This document shows, piece by piece, positions 47,307 through 56,097 of a stretch of 64,000 bases of DNA (its first letter is position 1; every line of letters begins with the position of its first letter). The stretch comes from Streptosporangium canum. Its GTDB lineage: Bacteria > Actinomycetota > Actinomycetes > Streptosporangiales > Streptosporangiaceae. A program made the translations under genes and the position numbers. The DNA is taken from NCBI RefSeq assembly GCF_900113865.1, contig NZ_FOQY01000026.1, positions 55,229 through 119,228 of the forward strand, given 5' to 3'. Under the pieces are notes generated by a model that worked only from the letters and a program-made list of their open reading frames with translations, did not search any database and had not been told where the DNA came from.

Positions 47307-47903
47307 GTGATCACGATGACCGAAGAGCAGCGCCAGGACTGGTTCGAGCGCGACGTTGTACCGGTCACCAACCAGCTCTACGCGTCCGCGATGCGTCTGA
47401 CCCGCAACTCCGCCGATGCCGAGGACCTCGTCCAGGAGACCGTGACCAAGGCGTTCACCTCCTATCACCAGTTCCGTGAGGGCACCAACCTCAAGGCGTG
47501 GCTGCACCGCATCCTCACCAACAACTTCATCAACGACTACCGCAAGAAGCAGCGCTCGCCCAAGCTCTCGGCCGCCGAGGAGATCGAGGACTGGCAGCTC
47601 GCCGCCGCCGAGTCCCACACGTCCTCCGGGCTCAAGTCCGCCGAGACCGAGGCGCTGGAGCAGCTGCCCGACAGCGCCGTGATGAACGCCCTGCGCGCCC
47701 TGCCCGAGGACTTCCGGGTGGCCGTCTACCTGGCCGACGTGGAGGGCTTCGCCTACAAGGAGATCGCCGAGCGGATGGGCACCCCCATCGGCACGGTCAT
47801 GTCACGCCTGCACCGGGGCCGTCGCCAGCTCCGGACGATGCTGGAGGACTACGCCATCGAGGAAGGCGAGTTCCGGCTGCCCGCGCAGCGCCAGGCCGCG
47901 TAG
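47307..47903 (+). CDS. ECF RNA polymerase sigma factor, SigR/SigH-like
   Basis: 198 residues, GTG 47307 after AGAGGGGG; ATG 47316 is the alternative start. Region 2: [19 protein letters not shown] and [20 protein letters not shown] (about 35-78); region 4: [20 protein letters not shown] and [20 protein letters not shown] (about 135-180). The [21 protein letters not shown] stretch is close to SigR/SigH (ECF12), the thiol-oxidative-stress sigma. Unlike those loci, no zinc anti-sigma (HxxxCxxC) gene is adjacent. It is isolated between the Cds1-like gene and a small hypothetical. Confidence 0.88.
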   Translation: MITMTEEQRQDWFERDVVPVTNQLYASAMRLTRNSADAEDLVQETVTKAFTSYHQFREGTNLKAWLHRILTNNFINDYRKKQRSPKLSAAEEIEDWQLAAAESHTSSGLKSAETEALEQLPDSAVMNALRALPEDFRVAVYLADVEGFAYKEIAERMGTPIGTVMSRLHRGRRQLRTMLEDYAIEEGEFRLPAQRQAA

Positions 47904-48090
47904 GCCCGTGGCGGTCGCCGAACCGCGGGAGACCCCAGACCAATAGCGGCGAACCACTGTCCGGCGACAAGCTGGAACCGCATCATTACGCTATGTCGCT
48001 TTCGGTCTCCCGTTCCGGTGTGCCGACACCGCCGGACAACGGGTGCGTCCCCCACCGTGCGTCTTCCCCTCCCCGTCCGGGAGGTGGCGG

Positions 48091-48396
48091 GTGAGCGAGT
48101 CCCGCGCGGCGACGGACCGGCTCCGTGCGGAGCTGGGAGAGCTCGGTGTGACCGGCGTCTACGAGGTCGGGAACGACGGCATCCTTTCGGTGTGGATAGG
48201 GCTGGTCATACGTTTCCGTGATGGTTTCTACCGTTGGCAGGAAGGGCCGGTGAAACGTCGCCATCTGGGCACGGATCCCAGTGGATGCGCCATTCGCGTG
48301 GCGCGTCGATACGCCGAATTACAGGCCGATGTCCCATCCTGGTGGGAGGACCTGGCCAAGATCTTGCGGGGGGACGCGGCTGAGGACTATCCATAA
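48091..48396 (+). CDS. Hypothetical protein, 101 residues
   Basis: GTG 48091 after GGGAGGTGGCGG. One domain of about 100 residues: a helix (RAATDRLRAELGELGV), beta strands (YEVGNDGILSVWIGLVIRFR, FYRWQEGPVKRRHLGT) and a final helix (DVPSWWEDLAKILRG). The plain alpha/beta arrangement with a conserved-looking WxxG/Trp set is reminiscent of small immunity or regulator-associated proteins, but I do not recognise it. Function unknown. Confidence 0.65.
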   Translation: MSESRAATDRLRAELGELGVTGVYEVGNDGILSVWIGLVIRFRDGFYRWQEGPVKRRHLGTDPSGCAIRVARRYAELQADVPSWWEDLAKILRGDAAEDYP

Positions 48397-48423
48397 CCCC
48401 GCGCTCGCCTGCCTGGGGGAAGC

Positions 48424-49293
48424 GTGCGGTTATGGGCCGTTCCACTCGCCTTGCTGCTGGGGGTCGGGGGATGTGCCGCGCCGGTCGCCCACCTGAGATC
48501 CGAGGGGGCGCGGGTCTCCGTCGCCCCCGCCGTCCCGGACGCTCCCGTGCCGTCCGCGGCCCGGCAGCCCCCGCCGATCGATCCCGCGGAACTGGCCGCG
48601 AAACTCGCCGCGATCCAGCCGCAGTGGCCCAGGAGCAGATACCCCGTCGCGCCCGCGGCGCGTCACATCAACTGCAGGCGGGTCAAGTGCGTGGCGCTGA
48701 CCTATGACGACGGGCCCGGCGAATACACCGGGCAGCTGCTCGACATCCTCGCCCGGCACCACGCCAGGGCGACCTTCTTCGTGCTCGGCCAGAGGGTGGC
48801 GGAGGACGGCCCGCACACCCTCCGCCGGATGGTGACCGAAGGACACGAGATAGGCAACCACACCTGGAGTCACGCACAGCTCACCGCGCTGTCGGAGGCG
48901 GGGATCAGGGGAGAGCTGCGCCGCACTCAGCAGATCGTCCACTACGTGACCGGGCGCCGGATGACCCTCATGCGCCCGCCGTACGGATCCACCGGCGAAC
49001 GGGTCGCCGCCGAGACCCGCCGGGAGGGGCTCGCCCAGATCCTGTGGGACGTCGACACCATGGACTGGCGGGACCGCGACAGTCTGATCGTCACGCAGCG
49101 CGCGACCACGGTCACGCCGGGGTCCGTCGTGCTCATGCACGACATCCACAGCACCACGGTCGAGGCCGCCGCCCAGGTGCTGGACCTGCTCGCCCTGCGG
49201 GGCTACACGTTCGTGACGCTCTCCGAGCTGTACGGCGGGCCGCTCGTCCCGGGCAGGGTGTACGCCGGGGAGGCGGGGCCCACCGGGAGGTGA
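48424..49293 (+). CDS. Polysaccharide deacetylase (NodB) lipoprotein
   Basis: 289 residues, GTG 48424. Lipoprotein signal with lipobox LLGVGGCAAP, a linker of about 65 residues, then the NodB homology domain: CVALTYDDGP (about 88-97, catalytic and metal aspartates), GNHTWSHAQL (histidines, about 142-151), MRPPYGS and LWDVDTMDW, LMHDIHSTT. Metal-dependent removal of acetyl groups from cell-wall glycan or chitin-like polymers at the cell surface. Substrate unknown. Follows the hypothetical gene by 27 bases. Confidence 0.93.
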   Translation: MRLWAVPLALLLGVGGCAAPVAHLRSEGARVSVAPAVPDAPVPSAARQPPPIDPAELAAKLAAIQPQWPRSRYPVAPAARHINCRRVKCVALTYDDGPGEYTGQLLDILARHHARATFFVLGQRVAEDGPHTLRRMVTEGHEIGNHTWSHAQLTALSEAGIRGELRRTQQIVHYVTGRRMTLMRPPYGSTGERVAAETRREGLAQILWDVDTMDWRDRDSLIVTQRATTVTPGSVVLMHDIHSTTVEAAAQVLDLLALRGYTFVTLSELYGGPLVPGRVYAGEAGPTGR

Positions 49294-49330
49294 CGGATTA
49301 TTGTCGGTCGCCGGTGGGAGCATGGGGGCC

Positions 49331-49966
49331 ATGAGTTTCAGCGGTTTCCCCGACGAGGCATTCCTGTTCTACGAGGGCCTCGAGGCGGACAACTCCAAGA
49401 CCTACTGGACCCGCCACAAGCAGGTCTATGACGAGGCGGTCAAGGCACCCATGGCCGCGCTGGGTGAGGAACTGTCCGCCGAGTTCGGCCGGGTGCACCT
49501 GTTCCGCCCGCATCGCGACGTCCGCTTCGCCAAGGACAAGTCGCCCTACAAGACCCACCAGGGCGCCTACGCCGCCACCGCCGAGGCCATCGGTTACTAC
49601 GTCCAGCTCGACGCCACGGGACTGCACGCCGGGGCGGGCCTCTACTCGGCCCAGGGCGACCAGCTCGCCCGCTACCGCCAGGCGGTCGACGAGGAGCTCA
49701 GCGGTGTCCCGCTGGAGAAGGTCGTGGCCGGGCTCGCCGCGGCCGGCTACGAGATCGAGGGCGACCGGCTGAAGACCCGCCCCCGCGGCGTCCCGGAGGG
49801 CCACCCCCGCCTCGATCTGCTCCGCTACAGGTCCCTGCACGCCGGCCGCCGTTTCGACCCGGAGCCGTGGGTTCACACCCCCGAGGTCCTCGACCGCGTC
49901 CGCGCGGTCTGGCGCGACCTCACCCCGCTCGTCGAGTGGCTCACCGTCCACCTCCCGGCGGACTAG
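49331..49966 (+). CDS. DUF2461 family protein
   Basis: 211 residues from ATG 49331 (MSFSGFPDEAFLFYEGLEAD); in-frame ATG 49322 is an alternative. The family hallmark is LEADNSKTYWTRHK near the start, FRPHRDVRFAKDKSPYKTHQ (about 56-75) and RLKTRPRGVPEGHPRLDLLRYRS. DUF2461 proteins are conserved single-domain proteins of unknown function in actinomycetes and proteobacteria. No membrane or signal segment. Confidence 0.92.
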   Translation: MSFSGFPDEAFLFYEGLEADNSKTYWTRHKQVYDEAVKAPMAALGEELSAEFGRVHLFRPHRDVRFAKDKSPYKTHQGAYAATAEAIGYYVQLDATGLHAGAGLYSAQGDQLARYRQAVDEELSGVPLEKVVAGLAAAGYEIEGDRLKTRPRGVPEGHPRLDLLRYRSLHAGRRFDPEPWVHTPEVLDRVRAVWRDLTPLVEWLTVHLPAD

Positions 49967-50067
49967 CCTCTTGCCGCGCCTCGGGTCCCCCGGCTCAAGG
50001 AGCCCGGCAGGTTCGCGCCGTGGCTTTTCACGATCGCCCGGCGATCACGCTCCGGCGCAGCCGTACC

Positions 50068-51435
50068 TCACCGGAAGATCCCCGTGTGGCCGAGCGAGTA
50101 GCGTCCAGGCTGGGGATAGACGGCCAGGCCGTGCGGGCCGGCGCCGACGTTGATCTTGCGGACGAGGTTGCCGTTGCCGGTGTCGAACACGTAGACCACC
50201 CCGTCATAGCGTCCGGACAGCCACAGGCGACTGCCGTCGGCGGAGACCCCGCCCATGTCAGGGGAGCCGCCGCCGGGGATGCGCCAGGTGTCGATCGGGC
50301 GGCGGAGCGCGAAGGAGACGACCGTGACCGATCCGGCACCGCGGTTGGACACGTACAGCACCTGCGAGTCGCGGCTGACGTAGAGTCCGTGAGCGCCCTG
50401 GCCGGTCTTGATGAAACCCGTGACACGGAGCTTCCCGGCATCGACCAGCCACACGCCGTGCTTGGCCATGTCGGCGACGTAGAAGGTGGTGCCGTCAGGG
50501 GAGAGCTTGACGTCCTGCGGCATGTTGGCGTTCAGCATGCGGCCGTGCCGCATGGAGTCGTGCCCCATCCTGTCGTGCTCCAGGATGTCGCGTTCCATAC
50601 GGCTGTCCTGCGTGGTTCTGTACTGGATGCCTTTGCGCTGCGTGGTGCCGTCCGCCAGGTCGATGACGGCGCGGATCTTCCGGGCCTCTATGTCGATGGC
50701 CACCAGGTGACCGGAGAACTCGCAACTGGCCAGGAAGGTTTTCTCGTCGACGGTGAAGTCCGCGTGGTTGATCCCCCTGCAGGGCATGTGCATCGAGTGC
50801 TGGAGCCGCATCGTGTGCGGGTCGAGGAAATCGAGCCGGTTCTCCCGTTCGGCCATCACCAGGGCGTTGCGGCCGTCCGGGGTGAAGTACAGGTTGTAGG
50901 GGTCGTCGACGGACACCGGCTTGCCGGGCTTGCCGGTCATGGGGTCGATCGGGGTCAGGGAGTTGCCGTCGTTGTTGTTGACCCAGAGCGTCTTCAGATC
51001 CCACGACGGAACGACGTGCTGCGGCCGCCGGTCGACCTTGAAGGTGCGCAGCACCTGGTAGGTGCGCGGGTCGATCACGGTGACGGTGTCACTCTCGCTG
51101 TTGGGCACGTAGACCCGCTCGGGGAACCCCGCCACGGCGGGGCTGAGCATGCCGGGCCGGTCGTGGGCGTAGACGTCCATCGGTGTGGTCCGGGGAGCGG
51201 CGCCGGGAAGAGCAGAGCGGGCGGAGGCGTCGCCCGGTGCGGCCGATCCGTCGGCAGGGGCGCTCGTCATGCCACCGTACGGCCCCTCGCCGCCGGTCGC
51301 GGCGGCCCGGCCAGCCGGGAGCGAACCCGGCGCCGGCGCCGGGCCGCCCCCGCAGGCGGACAGGACGCATGCCGCCAACCCGATCAGGGGGACGAGCACG
51401 GCGTGCCGTCGCCGCCTACTTCTCAGCCGCTGCAT
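50068..51435 (-). CDS. YncE-like beta-propeller lipoprotein with Met/His-rich loops
   Basis: 455 residues, ATG 51435. Lipoprotein signal with lipobox VLSAC (cysteine 28), a low-complexity linker to about 85, then a seven-bladed YVTN/YncE propeller (RVYVPNSESDTVTVIDPRTY; VYVFDTGNGNLVRKINVG). Two loops are metal-like: HSMHMPC at about 213-219 and a stretch at 280-305 containing five Met and three His. Copper or other soft-metal binding is an inference. No metal-transport gene is adjacent. Convergent with the DUF2461 gene. Confidence 0.82.
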   Translation of the reverse strand: MQRLRSRRRRHAVLVPLIGLAACVLSACGGGPAPAPGSLPAGRAAATGGEGPYGGMTSAPADGSAAPGDASARSALPGAAPRTTPMDVYAHDRPGMLSPAVAGFPERVYVPNSESDTVTVIDPRTYQVLRTFKVDRRPQHVVPSWDLKTLWVNNNDGNSLTPIDPMTGKPGKPVSVDDPYNLYFTPDGRNALVMAERENRLDFLDPHTMRLQHSMHMPCRGINHADFTVDEKTFLASCEFSGHLVAIDIEARKIRAVIDLADGTTQRKGIQYRTTQDSRMERDILEHDRMGHDSMRHGRMLNANMPQDVKLSPDGTTFYVADMAKHGVWLVDAGKLRVTGFIKTGQGAHGLYVSRDSQVLYVSNRGAGSVTVVSFALRRPIDTWRIPGGGSPDMGGVSADGSRLWLSGRYDGVVYVFDTGNGNLVRKINVGAGPHGLAVYPQPGRYSLGHTGIFR

Positions 51436-51505
51436 GGCCCGCTCCTTCGATCCGACTCCGGCCCCGGCCGGCTACGGAAACGCTAGGAGCAGTCGGGTCA
51501 GCAAA

Positions 51506-51525
51506 TGCTCAACCCATGGTTAGCA
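51506..51525. promoter_or_regulatory. Palindrome upstream of the propeller gene
   Basis: AACC-CAT-GGTT is a perfect core and TGCT/AGCA extend it with one extra base in the left arm. It lies about 70 bases before the ATG at 51435, in a promoter-like AT-richer stretch. Confidence 0.3.
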
Positions 51526-51611
51526 TGGTGTTCGCCTTTCCCGCACCCCGTGAGCAGGCCGCCTTTCTCATGCCGAAACAGGACGGTCTCGGAGGAAAAC
51601 GGGGGTTATGG

Positions 51612-51854
51612 TCAGATCGGCGCTTGAAGGTCGAATTCGGATGCCTTGACGCCGCCGATGAATGCTTTCCATTCGGTGGGGTTGAAGTAGAGGACGGGGC
51701 CGGAGGGGTCTTTGCTGTCACGGACGGCGTGGGTGGCGTCCCGCTTGTGATCCGGCCGCTGGGAGGCGCTTCCGAGCTCGGCCACCTCGACGCAGTCGCC
51801 GCCGTTGCTGCTGCTGAAACTCGATTTCCGCCACGTGAGATTGCTCAGGTCCAT
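51612..51854 (-). CDS. DUF397 domain protein
   Basis: 80 residues, ATG 51854. DLSNLTWRKSSFSSSNGGDC and CVEVAEL, with VRDSKDPSGPVLYFNPTEWK in the middle, are the DUF397 signature of Streptomyces and relatives. These small proteins are usually encoded beside an XRE/DUF5753 regulator and can act as its partner. Here the neighbour is only a relic. Confidence 0.9.
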   Translation of the reverse strand: MDLSNLTWRKSSFSSSNGGDCVEVAELGSASQRPDHKRDATHAVRDSKDPSGPVLYFNPTEWKAFIGGVKASEFDLQAPI

Positions 51855-51871
51855 CGCTCCTCTGCCATTCT

Positions 51872-52033
51872 CTAGTTGAAGGCCGTTGACATGCTGAGCG
51901 GTAATGCCTCGACGCCGGCGGCCCCGAATAGCCGCACTGCTTCCGCGATCTCCGACAGGTCACTGGTGATGAGACCGTGAACGGCCATACCTGGATACGC
52001 TACCTCGGTAACCATTTCAAAGAGGCCGGAAAC
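51872..52033 (-). pseudogene. Relic of an XRE/DUF5753 regulator C-terminus
   Basis: The frame reads GLFEMVTEVAYPGMAVHGLI then SDLSEIAEAVRLFGAAGVEA and LPLSMSTAFN before the stop. The DUF5753 end normally reads like SEIAE-x-RRLFxxLRGEALP-SxS, so this is a shortened C-terminal fragment without the helix-turn-helix. Upstream there is no start or DNA-binding domain. It lies directly before the DUF397 gene, the usual partner position. Confidence 0.6.
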
Positions 52034-52146
52034 CGCATTTACCTCGGCTCGGCCTGGCCTGGGCGGATCTGCCCGTCGTGTGGCCGGACGCCGACGAGCC
52101 GGCACGCCTCCGGGAGATGGCGGAGCCGGACGGGCCGGGGCCGGAG

Positions 52147-52189
52147 ACGGCGAAGGCGCCGGACCGTGACGGTCCGGCGCCTTCGCCGT
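52147..52189 (-). terminator. Very strong hairpin downstream of typA
   Basis: 19-pair perfect stem ACGGCGAAGGCGCCGGACC / GGTCCGGCGCCTTCGCCGT with a 5-base loop, about 70 bases after the typA stop on the minus strand. Confidence 0.8.
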
Positions 52190-52260
52190 ACGGCTTCCCT
52201 GCGAAGAGACCCTGTACGGCTTCCCCGCGGGGAGGCCCTGTACGGCTTCCCCGCGGAAGG

Positions 52261-52265
<5 letters not shown>
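52188..52265. repeat. Three 26-bp tandem repeats overlapping the typA stop
   Basis: Units start at 52188, 52214 and 52240, each beginning GTACGGCTTCCC and ending in a variable tail; copies 2 and 3 share the first 17 bases exactly. The third copy includes the typA stop codon. No gene is carried. Confidence 0.85.
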
Positions 52266-54114
<1,849 letters not shown>

Positions 54115-54427
54115 GATGGAGTCTCACTCTGTGATCGTGGAGGCTGGCCGCGGACGGTGCGGCCCTACCATTTTAGTTGATCCGCACAATCACTCTCACG
54201 TGTCCGCCTCACGAAGTACGTCGATTCACCTCCTGGACACCCTTTCGACGGGTGATTCCCGCCGGTTCCCCTGTAGGCGGAACTGCCGGTATTCGTCTCC
54301 GCGGGCCTCCGCACGGGTCGTGTGCGCCTCCTGAGATCTCCGAGGGCGTAGGGCCCGCCGTGAATGGTCAGCTCTCTGCATATTCCTGGCCATGCGCGCG
54401 GGCGCCGGAGTCCCTATCTTCGGAGCC
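54115..54427. other. Gap between typA and the AMP-binding gene; no gene seen
   Basis: About 310 bases of relatively AT-rich sequence at the typA side. It holds the promoter of typA on the minus strand, but no element could be assigned with confidence. Confidence 0.4.
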
Positions 54428-55234
54428 ATGCCGACATGGACCGAAGTGGTGCTGCGGGCCTCCGGGCACCGCGGTTGCCGACCCGCGGTCACGGATGTGC
54501 GGACCGGAGACGTCCTCACCTACGACATGCTCGCCAAGCAGGTGGGCCACGCGGCGGCGGCGCTGCGTGCCCGCGGCCTGGTGCCGGGCGAGCCCGTGAT
54601 CGTCCATCTTCCGCCCGGCCACGACTACCCCCTCGCCGTGCACGCCGTCACCGCGGCCGGCGCGCTGGTGGTCCCGCTCGCGGCCGACATGGACCGCGAC
54701 GCCTTCTACGAACGGCTGTCGTCCAGCCGCGCGCGCGTGATGATCACGGATGCGGCGCTGGCGGAACGGGCGGCGGCGGCCGTCGGAGACTCCCGCATCC
54801 GGCGGATCCTCACCTTCGCCGAGGTGGCGGAGACCGTCTGCTCCGACGGCGTGGACGACCCGGTCCCGCCGGGCCCGGACGCGCCCGCGCTCACCTTCGA
54901 CGGCAGGCGCTCGCTCAGCCACGCCCACGTGGTCGCCGAGCTGGGACGGCTGGTCCCGGAGGCGATGATCAGGGAGCGCGACTTCGTGCTCGTCGGCACC
55001 TGCGAGCCGCGCGAGCAGGCCGCCGTCTTCGACCTGGCGCTGATGGGCGGGGCGCACGTCGTGGCCGCTCCGGGAGCGACCGCCGGCGAGTGCCGGAGGC
55101 TGATCGAGGAGTACGGCATCACCGTCGCCGCCGTGCCGCAGGGGATGGTCAGGGAGCCGGCCGAGAGCCAGTGGCTGCGCGTCCCCGTCTCGGTCTACGG
55201 ACACACCATGGACCTCGTCATGCCCAGGCGCTGA
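54428..55234 (+). CDS. Truncated AMP-binding (acyl-CoA ligase-like) N-domain protein
   Basis: 268 residues from ATG 54428 (MPTWTEVVLRASGHRGCRPA). It follows the N-terminal half of AMP-dependent synthetases: TYDMLAKQVGHAAAALRARG, GEPVIVHLPPGHDYPLAVHA and GALVVPLAADMD line up with the A1-A2 region. Where the ATP-binding YTSGTTGxPKG motif should be, the text is ALTFDGRRSLSHAHVVAEL, with no P-loop, and the C-terminal domain is absent. The rest (EPREQAAVFDLALMGGAHVVA) resembles the next beta-sheet section. It probably cannot adenylate; a binding, scaffold or inactivated role is possible. Confidence 0.7.
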   Translation: MPTWTEVVLRASGHRGCRPAVTDVRTGDVLTYDMLAKQVGHAAAALRARGLVPGEPVIVHLPPGHDYPLAVHAVTAAGALVVPLAADMDRDAFYERLSSSRARVMITDAALAERAAAAVGDSRIRRILTFAEVAETVCSDGVDDPVPPGPDAPALTFDGRRSLSHAHVVAELGRLVPEAMIRERDFVLVGTCEPREQAAVFDLALMGGAHVVAAPGATAGECRRLIEEYGITVAAVPQGMVREPAESQWLRVPVSVYGHTMDLVMPRR

Positions 55235-55281
55235 TCGGCGCCGCCCTCCGCCGCCGATCGGGACCGTCCTAAGCTCGGAGC

Positions 55282-56064
55282 ATGTCTTCAGCGCCATCGT
55301 TCGCCGCGACGCTCATGACCGAGGACGGCGTCCGGATCGACGCCGCGCACACCCCGCCGCGCGGGCCGGACGAGCTGGGGATCGTGCTGGCGCACGGGTT
55401 CACCGGATCGCTGCGGGAGCGCCCCACGCGGCGGATCACCCATGTGCTCAGCGGGTTCGGCGGGGTGATCTCGTTCGACTTCCGGGGACACGGCCGGTCG
55501 GGGGGAGAGTCGACCGTGGGAGACCTGGAGATCCTGGATCTGGACGCGGCGGTGCGCCACGCGCGGGCGATCGGTTACCCCAGGGTCGCCGTCGTCGGGT
55601 TCTCGATGGGCGCGGCGGTGGCCGTACGGCATGCGGGGTGGCGCGGGCGGGACGGGGGCCCGGACGGGCGCGGTCTCCGGCCGGACGCGGTGGTCGCGGT
55701 CAGCGCGCCCGCGCGGTGGTACTACCGGGGGACCCGGCCGATGCGCCAGGTGCACTGGGCGATCGAGCGGCCGCTGGGGCGGTTGGCCGCGCGGGTGGGC
55801 AAGAGGACGCGGATCAGGAAGGGCGTTTGGGACCCGGTGCCGGCGGCGCCCCACGAGGCGGCGGCGCACATCTCGCCGACGCCGTTGCTGGTCGTGCACG
55901 GCGACGCGGACGGCTTCTTCCCGCTCGACCACGCCCACCAGATCTACGAGGCCGCCCGGGAGCCGAAGGAGCTGTGGATCGAGCCCGGATACGGCCACGC
56001 GGAGTCGGCGGCCACGCCGGGGCTGATCCGCCGGATCGGGGAATGGGCCGTCGCCAACTCCTGA
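55282..56064 (+). CDS. Alpha/beta hydrolase
   Basis: 260 residues, ATG 55282. GIVLAHGFTGSLRERP (oxyanion loop) and VVGFSMGAAVAVRHAGW with the nucleophile elbow GFSMG (serine about 107), DGFFPLDHAHQIYEA (acid) and GYGHAESA (histidine) complete the triad. No signal peptide. Serine esterase/lipase-like; substrate unknown. Precedes pta by about 33 bases on the same strand. Confidence 0.88.
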   Translation: MSSAPSFAATLMTEDGVRIDAAHTPPRGPDELGIVLAHGFTGSLRERPTRRITHVLSGFGGVISFDFRGHGRSGGESTVGDLEILDLDAAVRHARAIGYPRVAVVGFSMGAAVAVRHAGWRGRDGGPDGRGLRPDAVVAVSAPARWYYRGTRPMRQVHWAIERPLGRLAARVGKRTRIRKGVWDPVPAAPHEAAAHISPTPLLVVHGDADGFFPLDHAHQIYEAAREPKELWIEPGYGHAESAATPGLIRRIGEWAVANS

Positions 56065-56097
56065 ACCCCCGAAGGTGTTTACTCCTAGTGGCGAGGC

